A stretch of 64,000 nt of DNA from JAAZMA01 sp036720245 (GCA_036720245.1 DAIMNI010000002.1:1-64000); one strand, 5' to 3'; shown: positions 18,977 through 28,066, counted from the stretch's first letter. Translations and numbers: made by a program. The notes: generated by a model not told the origin, from the sequence alone.

Positions 18977-19237
18977 CTAGAGCACCTCTTGTTCCTGTTT
19001 ATATTTTAATTGAGTGGCCTTTCCGCCCCTGATATGCCTCTCAGCCTTGTTTTTTTCAAGCACCTGTTTCACCATCGTAGCTATAAGAGGGTTTATCTTG
19101 GGAAGCCTTTCTGTAACATCCTTATGAACAGTACTTTTGCTAACTCCAAATACACCTGCAGCTTGCCTCACTGTAGCTTCTTCAGATATTATGTATTTAG
19201 CAATTTCTAAAGCCCTTTCCTCTATATAATCCTTCAC
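18977..19237 (-). CDS. spoIIID: Stage III sporulation regulator SpoIIID
   Basis: An 86-residue DNA-binding protein of the mother cell that modulates sigma-E genes and the switch to sigma-K. The helix-turn-helix (about residues 22-46) reads TVRQAAGVFGVSKSTVHKDV, nearly invariant in the family. A basic C-terminal tail (RHIRGGKATQLKYK) is also typical. The start is GTG 19237, ten bases after AAGGGGG. Length and position between spoIIQ and mbl agree with B. subtilis. Confidence 0.96.
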   Translation of the reverse strand: MKDYIEERALEIAKYIISEEATVRQAAGVFGVSKSTVHKDVTERLPKINPLIATMVKQVLEKNKAERHIRGGKATQLKYKQEQEVL

Positions 19238-19341
19238 TTATATTTAACCCCCTTTGGAATTAATTTTAGGATTTATTCTTTGTAAATACTTATGCATATT
19301 GTTTTCCTAATAGAACAAATATCTAGTTTTAAATACTCCTG

Positions 19342-20112
19342 CTATTTGCTAATAGAAAACTCAGGTAAATAATCTAAGGGATTTTTATTTATACCATTTT
19401 CTATTATTTCAAAATGTAAATGGGCTTCCTCCATCATTTCTATTGTGGCTGTTTGGCCGATGCTTCCAATAATATCGCCTTTTTGAACATTTGAGCCTTC
19501 CACAACATTAGTTCCTTCAGATAAATTTACATACTTAGTTAAAAATCCATTTCCATGATCTATGATTATTACTATGCCCCATAATTCATCTCTATATACC
19601 TCTGTAACGATACCTGATAGTGCAGCTTTAACTTCTGTTCCTTCTGTTGCTAAAATATCTACTCCATTATGATTTGTCCATTCTTCTAAGGTTTTTGAAT
19701 AAACTAAATTTCCATTAGTAAAGTTTAAACCTAATTCTCCATCTATGGGCTTAAGCATATTTTCCAATTCCATAGAGGAAATTCCATCTACTAGGGTGTA
19801 GTTTAAATCATCAGGTTCATCAGGCTCATCCTCTAAATCTTCCATTGGTTCTTCTTCTATTTCTTCTTCTAAATTTTCTTCAAAGGTTTCCTGAATATCC
19901 CTATCCCTTCTATAGTCCTCCATATTTACCTCATCTTCCATTCTGCTTATTTCCATATAGGGCTCTTCCTCATTTAATATAATAAAATCTTCCCCTGGAT
20001 TTACCTTAGCCTCATTAGAATCTTTAGCTTTCCCCCTAGAAATCATTATGGATGTAGTTATTAGTCCTATTCCTAATAGTGCAATAATATAAAACCCCGT
20101 TTTTTTCTTCAT
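19342..20112 (-). CDS. spoIIQ: SpoIIQ-like M23 peptidase, engulfment complex
   Basis: A 256-residue membrane-anchored protein: a helix at about 6-25, a strongly acidic region (about 41-105, many Glu/Asp), and a LytM/M23 domain (about 125-256). Metal-binding residues are complete: His148 and Asp152 in HNGVD, and HLH at 231-233. B. subtilis SpoIIQ has lost part of this site, but clostridial SpoIIQ keeps it, so endopeptidase activity is predicted. In the forespore it pairs with SpoIIIAH across the septum. The sigma-F-like promoter directly upstream and the location next to spoIID and spoIIID support the call. Confidence 0.9.
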   Translation of the reverse strand: MKKKTGFYIIALLGIGLITTSIMISRGKAKDSNEAKVNPGEDFIILNEEEPYMEISRMEDEVNMEDYRRDRDIQETFEENLEEEIEEEPMEDLEDEPDEPDDLNYTLVDGISSMELENMLKPIDGELGLNFTNGNLVYSKTLEEWTNHNGVDILATEGTEVKAALSGIVTEVYRDELWGIVIIIDHGNGFLTKYVNLSEGTNVVEGSNVQKGDIIGSIGQTATIEMMEEAHLHFEIIENGINKNPLDYLPEFSISK

Positions 20113-20140
20113 TCCCCCACCTCCATTAGATATTATTAGA

Positions 20141-20169
20141 TATTATTTCCACTATTAGTTATTTCATAC
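20141..20169 (-). promoter_or_regulatory. Sigma-F-like forespore promoter of spoIIQ
   Basis: The minus strand carries GTATG (20169-20165) as -35 and GGAAATAATA (20150-20141) as -10, 14 bases apart. This is one mismatch from each half of the sigma-F/sigma-G consensus. The start would be about 22 bases before the spoIIQ ATG. spoIIQ is a known sigma-F gene in Bacillus. Confidence 0.65.
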
Positions 20170-20191
20170 ATGGTCTTAAGAAAAAATTTCA

Positions 20192-20221
20192 GTAATATAG
20201 TAAAATTATTTTGCATAATAT
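20192..20221 (+). promoter_or_regulatory. Sigma-E-like mother-cell promoter of spoIID
   Basis: GTAATAT (20192-20198), a 15-base spacer and CATAATAT (20214-20221) resemble the sigma-E -35 and -10 elements. It gives a leader of about 25 bases before spoIID, a known sigma-E gene. The match is imperfect in both halves. Confidence 0.45.
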
Positions 20222-20252
20222 AGTATATACTTAAGGCAAAGAGGGGGATAAA

Positions 20253-21302
20253 ATGAAAAAAATTGGTATATACATTCTCATAACTCTTATAATTACCATA
20301 CTTATACCAACAATAGTTGTAACTAGCTTTAATTTTAGCCCTAGGGGAGAAGATATAGAAGTTTCCAAGCCCTATAAAAGAGATAATAAAAAAAAGGACT
20401 CCATAGCCCAAGAAGATGAATATAGCTTTGATGGCTCTATAATAGTTTATAACACAAGAAATCAGCAGGTGCATAATATGCCTCTTGAAGAATATGTAAA
20501 AGGGGTGGTAGCTGCAGAAATGCCTGGGGAATTTCATATAGAGGCATTAAAGGCACAAGCTATTGCCAGTCGTACATATGCCCTAAGTAGGTCTGTAAAC
20601 TTCCCAGAGGGGCATCCAGATCATATAGAGGCACCACTATGTACGGGTATACATTGTCAGGCCTATTTAACCATAGAAGAATTAGAAAATCTTCATGCTA
20701 AGGATTGGATGGATAAATATTGGCCTAAAATAGAAGAGGCAGTAAATTCTACAAAGGGACAGGTTCTTTATTATAATGAAGAATTAATTGAGCCACTATA
20801 TCATTCCACCAGTGGAGGAATGACCGAAGATGCTTTAAATGTATTTGCAGTAGATAGACCCTATTTGAAAGCAGTAGAAAGTCCCTATGAAGAAGAAGCA
20901 CCAAAATTTAAGGCCTTAACCACCATAACTGGTGATGAATTTGTATCTAAACTAAATGCCAAATATCCTGGTACAAATATTACTAAAGAAAATCTACAAG
21001 ATAAGATAAAATTAGTAGAAAAAACTCCTTCAGGAAGAATAAAAAAATTAGCTATAAATGGAACAATTATAAATGGAAGAGAAATAAGAGAATTATTTGA
21101 ATTAAACTCCACAAATTTTAAAATAAGCTATAATCCTAAAACCAATATAATAGATATAGAAACCACAGGCTATGGCCATGGCGTAGGCATGAGCCAATGG
21201 GGTGCCAATGGTATGGCGAAGAAGGGCATAGATTATGAGACTATACTAAAGCATTATTATACGGGAGTTAAGATAGAGAAGATAGAGAAAATGGAGAATT
21301 GA
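20253..21302 (+). CDS. spoIID: SpoIID peptidoglycan lytic transglycosylase
   Basis: A 349-residue mother-cell engulfment enzyme that cleaves glycan strands made by SpoIIP. An N-terminal membrane helix (5-25) is followed by the SpoIID domain: VVAAEMPGEFHIEALKAQAI with catalytic Glu89 (Glu88 in B. subtilis), a CTGIHCQAY metal/loop motif, YHSTSGGMTED, and the C-terminal GYGHGVGMSQWGANGMA. It is on the plus strand, opposite to murA, spoIIQ and the rest of the block, so it has been inverted relative to B. subtilis. Its TGA stop (21300-21302) lies inside an AATTGACAATGG repeat, so the last residues may come from the repeat. Confidence 0.95.
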   Translation: MKKIGIYILITLIITILIPTIVVTSFNFSPRGEDIEVSKPYKRDNKKKDSIAQEDEYSFDGSIIVYNTRNQQVHNMPLEEYVKGVVAAEMPGEFHIEALKAQAIASRTYALSRSVNFPEGHPDHIEAPLCTGIHCQAYLTIEELENLHAKDWMDKYWPKIEEAVNSTKGQVLYYNEELIEPLYHSTSGGMTEDALNVFAVDRPYLKAVESPYEEEAPKFKALTTITGDEFVSKLNAKYPGTNITKENLQDKIKLVEKTPSGRIKKLAINGTIINGREIRELFELNSTNFKISYNPKTNIIDIETTGYGHGVGMSQWGANGMAKKGIDYETILKHYYTGVKIEKIEKMEN

Positions 21303-21487
21303 CAATGGACAATTGTTAGGGTCTAGCTTTTGGGATGACAGAAATAACTTACATTTTGGGGGACTGTCCCCTTAAATGTAAGTTATTTTATGAAGGCATT
21401 CTGCTTAGGATGACAAATAAAAAAGAGGCCAAAGGCCTCATAATTCACAATTCATAATTCACAATTCAAAATTCACAATTTAGAATT
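21299..21487. repeat. Composite intergenic repeat after spoIID
   Basis: In order: AATTGACAATGGACAATTG; GGGTCTAGCTTTTGGGA; a nested palindrome with 15-base arms (21342-21356 and 21374-21388, AAATAACTTACATTT) around GGGGACTGTCCCC; a GGATGACA piece; and AATTCACAATTC-type repeats (21440-21487). The same modules recur at 26466, 56846, 60255 and 62664. The big palindrome could also end spoIID transcription. Confidence 0.8.
21415..21439 (-). terminator. Terminator of the ywmB-murA transcript
   Basis: GAGGCC-AAA-GGCCTC (21425-21439) forms a compact stem; on the minus strand it is followed by TTTTTTATT. It lies about 65 bases past the murA stop, inside the composite repeat. Confidence 0.8.
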
Positions 21488-21510
21488 GGAAATAGCCAAC
21501 GGCTATTTCC
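21488..21510. other. Perfect hairpin overlapping the murA stop codon
   Basis: GGAAATAGCC and GGCTATTTCC (21488-21497 and 21501-21510) pair with a three-base loop. The murA TAG (21503-21505) is within the right arm. It has no T-run, so it may stabilise the 3' end or belong to the neighbouring repeat. Confidence 0.7.
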
Positions 21511-22753
21511 TATATATTTTTGCTCCTAAATTTCTAAGTTTTCCTTCTATATTAAAATATCCCCTATCTATATGATAAGTATTTCCTATTTCCGTAACTC
21601 CACTGGCAACTAAGCCTGCTAGGACTAGAGCTGCTCCAGCTCTTAGGTCTGTTGCTTTGACTGGGGCTCCCATTAATTCATCTACTCCTTGAACAATGGC
21701 AGATTTTCCGTCTATTTTAATATCTGCTCCCATCCTTTTTAATTCGTCTACATGCATAAATCTGTTTTCAAATACAGTCTCAATTGCTACACTTGTCCCA
21801 TTACATATACTCATAAGTGCCATAAATTGTGCTTGCATATCTGTTGGAAAGCCTGGATAAGGTAGAGTTTTAATATCTGTAGCTTGAAGAGTACTTGGTG
21901 CAATTACTCGAATTTTATCTCCATTTTCATAAATCTTACAGCCAACTTCTCTTAATTTAGCTATTACTGGTTTAATATGGCTGGATATTACATTTTCAAC
22001 TATTATATCTCCTTTAGTAATGGCAGCAGCCACCATAAAGGTCCCTGCTTCAATTCTATCTGGAATAATTGAATGAGTAGTGCCTCCTAGTTTTTTCACG
22101 CCTTTAATTCTAATACTACTAGTACCTGCACCTTTTACATCTGCACCTAATTTATTTAAAAAGTTCGCTAAATCTACTATTTCTGGTTCCATAGCTGCAT
22201 TATCTATAATGGTTTCCCCTTCAGCCATGGTGGCCGCCATCATTATATTTTCTGTGGCTCCAACGCTTGGAAAGTCTAAATATATTCTATCTCCAAGCAA
22301 TTTATCTGCATATGCTCCAATATTCCCGTGGTCTACATCTATTTTTGCACCTAATGCTCTAAATCCTTTTAAATGCAAGTCTATAGGTCTAGTGCCTATA
22401 GCACAACCTCCAGGTAATGAGGTTTTGGTTCTGCCTATTCTAGTTAATAATGGTCCCATTACTAAAAATGATGCTCTCATTTTACTCATTAATTCATATG
22501 GGGTTTCGTAATTTACTAAATTGCTAGAATTTATTTTTATAATTTCATCGCCTAAAAATTCTACTTTTGCACCTAAAGACATTAATACTTCGCATATTAC
22601 TTCCACATCTTTTAATCTTGGTACATCCTCTAATATTATATCCTCCGTTCCCAAAAGGGATGCAGCTAAAATTGGCAAAGCCGAATTTTTTGCCCCACTT
22701 ACCCTTACACTCCCACTTAATGGAGGACTTTGTTCCACCATTATTTTTTCCAA
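21503..22753 (-). CDS. murA: UDP-GlcNAc enolpyruvyl transferase
   Basis: A 416-residue enzyme for the first committed step of peptidoglycan synthesis, transferring enolpyruvate from PEP to UDP-GlcNAc. Substrate-binding Lys22 is in SGAKNSALPIL. Catalytic Cys117 is in LPGGCAIGTRPIDLH, so the protein should be fosfomycin-sensitive in type (Cys, not Asp). The start is TTG 22753, six bases after GGAGGGG. It is 18 bases after ywmB, as in the B. subtilis murAA locus, where it precedes spoIID. Confidence 0.96.
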   Translation of the reverse strand: MEKIMVEQSPPLSGSVRVSGAKNSALPILAASLLGTEDIILEDVPRLKDVEVICEVLMSLGAKVEFLGDEIIKINSSNLVNYETPYELMSKMRASFLVMGPLLTRIGRTKTSLPGGCAIGTRPIDLHLKGFRALGAKIDVDHGNIGAYADKLLGDRIYLDFPSVGATENIMMAATMAEGETIIDNAAMEPEIVDLANFLNKLGADVKGAGTSSIRIKGVKKLGGTTHSIIPDRIEAGTFMVAAAITKGDIIVENVISSHIKPVIAKLREVGCKIYENGDKIRVIAPSTLQATDIKTLPYPGFPTDMQAQFMALMSICNGTSVAIETVFENRFMHVDELKRMGADIKIDGKSAIVQGVDELMGAPVKATDLRAGAALVLAGLVASGVTEIGNTYHIDRGYFNIEGKLRNLGAKIYRK

Positions 22754-22771
22754 AGAAATCCCCTCCCACTT

Positions 22772-23536
22772 CTAGTAACCAATGCTGATAATAGGTGTTC
22801 CTATCCAAATATAATTTTTATTTTCATATTCATTAAAACGAAGCCCTATATTTAAATTCATTTTCCTGCTGCCTGTGTAAATGTATTCCTCTATATATGG
22901 GGTAAAAACAGAATAAGACAATATCCCATCTTCCCTATATTCTTCTATTAGTTTTCCTTTTACCAATTTTATAGTTTTTAATATGTTTTTGTCTATTTCT
23001 TCTAGGTTTGAATCTTCATCAAAAGCTCCGACTACGCAGATTGTAATATTTACAGGACTATCGTATTTGTGAAAGAAATTTTCCACCTTTACTATTATAT
23101 CATTTATTTCTACAAATTGCACTTTCTTTGTAAAATTTATAAATAGGGAGGTCTCGCCATTTCCGTCTACGTCTTCGTAAGTGGATAGGGTAATGGTTGC
23201 TAAATTTTTATCCTCATCCATTCCCTGCACCATTAATTGAATAAATCCCTCTTCCTCTATTAATTCTTCAAAGTAATATTCTTCCAAGCTTAAATGTCCT
23301 TTTATGCCTAAATGCTCTCTAATTTCACTTCCTATTAAAAGCATTTCCTCTTTAGAAATAAATTCATCTAATATAATTCCGCCTATATCAATATCACCTT
23401 CTACAAAATCTGCACCAACTTCCCCTAAAATCCCCATTAGTAAATCTCTATCCTCTGTCCTTCTCTCTCCAAAACCAAATATAGGTGCCAATAATAAAAT
23501 GATAACAATTAATAGTAGATATTTATACCTTTTCAT
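22772..23536 (-). CDS. ywmB: YwmB-family exported protein
   Basis: A 254-residue protein with an N-terminal hydrophobic signal or anchor (about 4-22) and a predominantly beta/alpha, acidic remainder. It belongs by length, position and pattern to the YwmB family, found between the atp operon and murA in spore formers; its biochemical role is unknown. ATG 23536 is seven bases after GAGAGGGG; the TTG at 23542 would be too close. The gene is probably cotranscribed with murA. Confidence 0.82.
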   Translation of the reverse strand: MKRYKYLLLIVIILLLAPIFGFGERRTEDRDLLMGILGEVGADFVEGDIDIGGIILDEFISKEEMLLIGSEIREHLGIKGHLSLEEYYFEELIEEEGFIQLMVQGMDEDKNLATITLSTYEDVDGNGETSLFINFTKKVQFVEINDIIVKVENFFHKYDSPVNITICVVGAFDEDSNLEEIDKNILKTIKLVKGKLIEEYREDGILSYSVFTPYIEEYIYTGSRKMNLNIGLRFNEYENKNYIWIGTPIISIGY

Positions 23537-23546
23537 ACTCAAACCC

Positions 23547-23640
23547 CTCTCAGGCCTTCGGCCAATTTTGAATTTTTAAAAGATAGACTTAGAACATTCA
23601 AAATTTAAAATTCACAATTTATAATTCCAAAGGTAAGGGT
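23547..23640. repeat. AATTCACAATT-type repeat between ywmB and atpC
   Basis: GGCCTTCGGCC followed by A/T-rich AATTTTGAATT and AAAATTCACAATTTATAATTCC pieces, resembling the end of the composite repeat near 21440-21487. No gene is visible in 23537-23753. Confidence 0.5.
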
Positions 23641-23682
23641 ATTTTTAATGAAAATGTAAAGGGGGACAAAACATTTTTACAA

Positions 23683-23733
23683 TAAAAAAATACCCTTTCC
23701 TTATGTTAAAAGTATTGCCAAGAAAGGGTACTT
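23683..23733 (-). terminator. Terminator of the atp operon
   Basis: TACCCTTTC (23691-23699) pairs with GAAAGGGTA (23722-23730); on the minus strand the stem is followed by TTTTTTT. It lies just past the atpC stop. Confidence 0.85.
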
Positions 23734-23753
23734 TTTATACCTATTTATTAAAT

Positions 23754-24167
23754 TTATTTACCATCAAATTTTTTAAGGCCTGCTACATCTAATCTATTTA
23801 GGGCTCGTTTAAGGGCTCGTTCGGCTCTGTCTATATCTAAACCTTCAGGTTTTTCCCTTAGACGTTTTTCAGCTTTTTCCTTTGCTTCCTCTGCTCTTTC
23901 AATATCTATTTCCTCTGGCCATTCACAAGAATCTGTAATTATGGTAGTTTTTTCTTTATCTACTGAAATATAGCCATTTACTGCTGCTGCTACCTTTTCT
24001 TCTCCATCTTTTAGAATTCTAATCTTCCCAATAGCCAGTGGTGTAATAATAGGGGCACGGTTTTTTAAAATAGCCATTTCCCCTTCTATTCCTTTGACTA
24101 TTACTCTATCTACTTCTCCTTCGTAAAAAGACCTTTCGGGAGTAACAATTTCAAGCATAAAACCCAT
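23754..24167 (-). CDS. atpC: F1 ATP synthase epsilon subunit
   Basis: A 137-residue subunit: an N-terminal beta-sandwich (1-85, LEIVTPERSFYEGEVD and EGEMAILKNRAPIITPL) and a C-terminal helical hairpin rich in Arg, Glu and Ala (about 95-135) that can inhibit rotation. It is the last gene of the operon; the ATG at 24167 is two bases after the atpD stop. Confidence 0.96.
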   Translation of the reverse strand: MGFMLEIVTPERSFYEGEVDRVIVKGIEGEMAILKNRAPIITPLAIGKIRILKDGEEKVAAAVNGYISVDKEKTTIITDSCEWPEEIDIERAEEAKEKAEKRLREKPEGLDIDRAERALKRALNRLDVAGLKKFDGK

Positions 24168-24168
24168 A

Positions 24169-25566
24169 TTATCCCTCCATGCCTTTAGCTTTTTCTATAG
24201 CCTCATCTATGGTTCCTACCATAAAGAATGCTTGCTCTGGGAGATCATCGTGTTTCCCTTCTAATATTTCTTTAAATCCTCTTATAGTTTCATGAATTGG
24301 CACATATTTACCTTCCATACCTGTAAATTGTGATGCTACAGTGAAAGGTTGTGATAAAAATCTTTGGATTTTTCTAGCTCTAGATACTGTTAATCTATCT
24401 TCATCTGAAAGTTCATCTATTCCAAGGATTGCTATTATATCTTGTAAATCCTTATATCTTTGTAATACCTCTTGGACCCTTCTTGCCACTTCATAGTGTT
24501 CCTTGCCTACTATTTCTGGGTCTAATATTCTAGATGATGAATCTAGTGGGTCTACTGCTGGGTATATCCCTAATTCTGAAATTTGACGAGACAATACTGT
24601 AGTAGCATCCAAGTGAGCAAAAGTAGTTGCTGGTGCTGGGTCAGTTAAATCGTCTGCTGGTACATATACAGCTTGCACAGATGTTATGGAACCTTTCTTT
24701 GTGGAGGTAATTCTCTCCTGAAGAGCACCCATTTCTGTTGCAAGTGTTGGCTGATACCCTACTGCTGAAGGCATCCTACCAAGTAATGCAGATACTTCTG
24801 AACCTGCTTGGGTAAATCTAAAAATATTGTCTATAAATAATAATACGTCTTGACCTTCTTCATCTCTAAAATATTCCGCCATAGTAAGTCCTGTTAATCC
24901 TACCCTCATTCTAGATCCTGGTGGCTCATTCATTTGACCAAATACTAAGGCAGTTTTGTCTATTACTCCTGATTCAATCATTTCATGGTATAAATCATTA
25001 CCTTCTCTAGTTCTTTCTCCAACCCCTGCAAATACAGAAAGCCCACCATGTTGTATGGCTATATTGTTGATTAATTCCATGATTAAAACAGTTTTCCCTA
25101 CACCTGCACCACCAAACAATCCAATTTTACCACCCCTGGAATAAGGGGCAATTAAATCTACTACTTTAATTCCCGTTTCAAATATTTCAGTAGAGGTTTC
25201 TTGTTCTTCAAAGGATGGTGCTGGTCTATGAATTGGAGAAGTCATTTTTGTATTTACTTCTCCCTTTCCATCTATAGGTTCGCCTAATACATTAAAGAGT
25301 CTACCAAGGGTCTCTTTCCCAACAGGTACAGCTATAGGCTTTCCAGTATTTCTAGCTTCCATACCCCTAATAAGCCCATCAGTTACTCCCATAGAAATAC
25401 ATCTTACTGTATCATCTCCAATATGCTGAGCTACTTCTACTATTAATTTTTCACCATGATTATCTATTTCAATTGCATTTAATAATTCTGGCAAGTTTTC
25501 TTCACTAAATCGAATATCCACTACAGGGCCTATAATGGATACTATTTGGCCTATGTTTTTTTCCAT
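24169..25566 (-). CDS. atpD: F1 ATP synthase beta subunit
   Basis: A 465-residue catalytic subunit. Walker A GGAGVGKTVL is near 155-164, the catalytic-glutamate block AGVGERTREGNDLY near 185-198, and the DELSDEDRLTVSRARKIQRFLSQPF segment near 390-415. Full length with no missing motif. It sits between atpG and atpC in the standard order. Confidence 0.97.
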   Translation of the reverse strand: MEKNIGQIVSIIGPVVDIRFSEENLPELLNAIEIDNHGEKLIVEVAQHIGDDTVRCISMGVTDGLIRGMEARNTGKPIAVPVGKETLGRLFNVLGEPIDGKGEVNTKMTSPIHRPAPSFEEQETSTEIFETGIKVVDLIAPYSRGGKIGLFGGAGVGKTVLIMELINNIAIQHGGLSVFAGVGERTREGNDLYHEMIESGVIDKTALVFGQMNEPPGSRMRVGLTGLTMAEYFRDEEGQDVLLFIDNIFRFTQAGSEVSALLGRMPSAVGYQPTLATEMGALQERITSTKKGSITSVQAVYVPADDLTDPAPATTFAHLDATTVLSRQISELGIYPAVDPLDSSSRILDPEIVGKEHYEVARRVQEVLQRYKDLQDIIAILGIDELSDEDRLTVSRARKIQRFLSQPFTVASQFTGMEGKYVPIHETIRGFKEILEGKHDDLPEQAFFMVGTIDEAIEKAKGMEG

Positions 25567-25587
25567 ATTACCACACTCCTTTCCTTG

Positions 25588-26445
25588 TTACTTAAGAGCT
25601 TCAGCACCTGTAACAATTTCTGATATTTCTGCTGTAATAGCGGCCTGCCTTGCCCTATTATAGCTTAATTGCAATTCATCTATCATTTCATCTGCATTAT
25701 CAGTTGCAGATTCCATGGCAGTCCTTCTGGCACCTTGTTGGCTACTGGAAGATTCTATTAATGCTCCATATATAATGGATTCAATATATTTTGGAATCAG
25801 ATAATCTAATACTTCCTCTGGAGATGGCTCAAACTCTACAACTGAAGTTTTACCTTCCGAATCCATTTTGACTTCCTCATTGGGAAGAAGTTTTAATTTT
25901 ATAATATTTTGATTTATAGTGGTTATAAATTCTGTATAAAATATATTTACTTCATCCACTTTCCCACTTTTATACATATTCATTACAATTTTTCCAATAT
26001 CTCTAGCATGGGAAAATTTAGGCTCCTCTGTCATACCCACAAACTCTCCCACTATATTATAATCTCTTCTTTTAAAATATTCTCTTCCCTTTAAACCAAC
26101 GGTTATCAAATGGGAATTTTCTTTTTTATCCCGTATTTCATGTTCTACTTTTCGGATAATATTAGAATTAAATCCCCCTGCTAAACCCCTATCGGCTGTA
26201 ATTACTATATATAATGAGTTTTTTACATCTCTAATTTCCAAATAAGGATGCTTTATGCCTTTACCATTAGACAAGGTATTTTGTATATTTTCATACACTG
26301 TATTATAGTAGGGTCTAGATTTTTCCATCTGTTCCCGTGCCCGTCTTAATTTTGATGAAGATACTAATTCCATGGCTTTTGTAATTTGTCTGGTATTGGA
26401 AATTCCCCTTATTCTTCTCTTAATATCCCGTGTGGATTCTGCCAT
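25588..26445 (-). CDS. atpG: F1 ATP synthase gamma subunit (rotor shaft)
   Basis: A 285-residue coiled-coil subunit. The N-terminal DIKRRIRGISNTRQITKAMELVSSSKLRRA and the C-terminal ESATDNADEMIDELQLSYNRARQAAITAEISEIV helices are the signature ends that form the shaft; GLAGGFNSN is in the middle domain. About 100 bases containing a repeat separate it from atpA, which is unusual inside this operon. Confidence 0.96.
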   Translation of the reverse strand: MAESTRDIKRRIRGISNTRQITKAMELVSSSKLRRAREQMEKSRPYYNTVYENIQNTLSNGKGIKHPYLEIRDVKNSLYIVITADRGLAGGFNSNIIRKVEHEIRDKKENSHLITVGLKGREYFKRRDYNIVGEFVGMTEEPKFSHARDIGKIVMNMYKSGKVDEVNIFYTEFITTINQNIIKLKLLPNEEVKMDSEGKTSVVEFEPSPEEVLDYLIPKYIESIIYGALIESSSSQQGARRTAMESATDNADEMIDELQLSYNRARQAAITAEISEIVTGAEALK

Positions 26446-26465
26446 TTATTCACCTCCACTTTATT

Positions 26466-26545
26466 TAATTGACAATTGACAATTGATAATTGACAATTGT
26501 TTGGGTCTAGCTTTTGGGACAAGGAGAACCGTCCCCGCTGTCCCA
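26466..26545. repeat. Composite repeat inside the atp operon
   Basis: Tandem AATTGACAATTG units (26468-26500) are followed by GGGTCTAGCTTTTGGGA and a hairpin with TGGGACA/TGTCCCA arms and a CCGTCCCC core. The right end touches the atpA stop (26546-26548). These are the same modules as at 21299-21371. No terminator T-run follows, so the operon probably reads through. Confidence 0.85.
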
Positions 26546-28048
26546 TTACATGGTTTTTTTGAATTCTCCTATGGCTTCTACGATTTTCTTTTCTGTCTCT
26601 TCTGTTAAATCCTTGGTTTCCTTTATGGAATTTATTATCTCTGGATAGTTATTGTCTATATAATTTGAAAGATCTTTTTCAAATTCATTAACTTTATCTA
26701 ATGGAATATCTGATAGATATTTGTTAATTACTGCATATAGCATTATAACTTGATGTTCTACGGATATTGGATTATATTGTGGTTGTTTTAAGATTTCCAT
26801 TATTCTTTCCCCTTGGGCTAGTCTCTCCCTAGTGTCTTTATCTAAGTCTGAACCAAATTGTGCAAAAGCTGCTAAATCCCTATATTGGGCTAATTCTAGT
26901 TTTAAACTTCCGGCTACTTTTTTCATAGCCTTAATTTGAGCAGCGCCTCCTACCCTAGATACAGAAAGTCCAGTATTTATGGCTGGTCTTTGTCCTGCAA
27001 AGAATAAGTCTGTCTCTAAGAATATTTGCCCATCAGTAATGGAAATTACATTAGTTGGAATATATGCTGAAATATCCCCAGCTAAAGTTTCTATAATTGG
27101 TAGGGCTGTAATACTTCCTCCACCATATTCATCTGATAGTCTTGCAGATCTTTCTAATAATCTAGAATGTAGATAAAATACATCTCCTGGGAAAGCCTCT
27201 CTTCCTGGAGGTCTTCTCAATAATAATGCCATTGCCCTGTAGGCAATGGCATGTTTGGATAAATCGTCATATACAATTAATACATCTTTGCCATTATCCA
27301 TAAATTCTTCCCCCATAGTAACTCCTGCATAGGGGGCAATATATTGTAGTGGTGCCAATTCACTAGCTGTAGCACTAACTACAATAGTATAGTCCATAGC
27401 ATTGTGTTTTTCAAACACATCTACAATTCGAGCCACTGTGGATCTTTTCTGTCCTATGGCTACATATATACATATTACATCTTGACCTTTTTGATTAAGA
27501 ATAGTGTCTATTGCCAAAGCAGTTTTTCCTGTCTGTCTATCTCCTATAATTAACTCTCTTTGTCCTCTACCTATGGGGAACATTGAGTCAATAGCTTTTA
27601 TTCCCGTTTGCAATGGTTCATCTACAGGTTTTCTAGTAATTACACCAGGGGCTATTCTCTCAATAGGTCTAAATTTATTAGCATTAATAGGCCCTTTTCC
27701 ATCTATAGGCTGCCCTAGTGCATTTACTACTCTACCTACCATTTCATCTCCTACAGGGACTTCTACTATTCTATTGGTCTTTTTAACTGTATCTCCCTCT
27801 TTAATCTTTTGATCACTGCCTAGAAGTACACAACCTACATTGTCCTCCTCTAGATTTAGTGCCATACCAAAGACTTCTCCTGGAAATTCAATTAATTCTC
27901 CAGCCATACAGCCTTCCAAGCCATGAACTCTTGCAATACCATCCCCAACTTGAATTACAGTACCTATATCTACCATGTCTAATTTATTTTCATAATTTTT
28001 AATCTGTTCCTTTATAACAGAACTAATTTCTTCTGGTCTTAACGCCAT
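26546..28048 (-). CDS. atpA: F1 ATP synthase alpha subunit
   Basis: A 500-residue non-catalytic nucleotide-binding subunit. Walker A GDRQTGKTALAIDTI is near 169-183 and the arginine-finger region SVSRVGGAAQIKAMKKVAGSLKLELAQYR near 365-395. Full length. Its TAA is immediately followed by the repeat described above; the gene is followed by atpG as usual. Confidence 0.97.
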   Translation of the reverse strand: MALRPEEISSVIKEQIKNYENKLDMVDIGTVIQVGDGIARVHGLEGCMAGELIEFPGEVFGMALNLEEDNVGCVLLGSDQKIKEGDTVKKTNRIVEVPVGDEMVGRVVNALGQPIDGKGPINANKFRPIERIAPGVITRKPVDEPLQTGIKAIDSMFPIGRGQRELIIGDRQTGKTALAIDTILNQKGQDVICIYVAIGQKRSTVARIVDVFEKHNAMDYTIVVSATASELAPLQYIAPYAGVTMGEEFMDNGKDVLIVYDDLSKHAIAYRAMALLLRRPPGREAFPGDVFYLHSRLLERSARLSDEYGGGSITALPIIETLAGDISAYIPTNVISITDGQIFLETDLFFAGQRPAINTGLSVSRVGGAAQIKAMKKVAGSLKLELAQYRDLAAFAQFGSDLDKDTRERLAQGERIMEILKQPQYNPISVEHQVIMLYAVINKYLSDIPLDKVNEFEKDLSNYIDNNYPEIINSIKETKDLTEETEKKIVEAIGEFKKTM

Positions 28049-28066
28049 TTTTTCACCCCAGCTTTC

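Noticed and set aside
22545..22808. Extra minus- and plus-strand frames at the murA/ywmB junction
   Set aside because: Overlap two real genes in other frames, no ribosome sites, no recognisable domain.
26466..26500. Tandem AATTGACA units as a CRISPR array
   Set aside because: Units are 7-8 bases with no spacers of constant length and no cas genes; the strings belong to the dispersed composite repeat.
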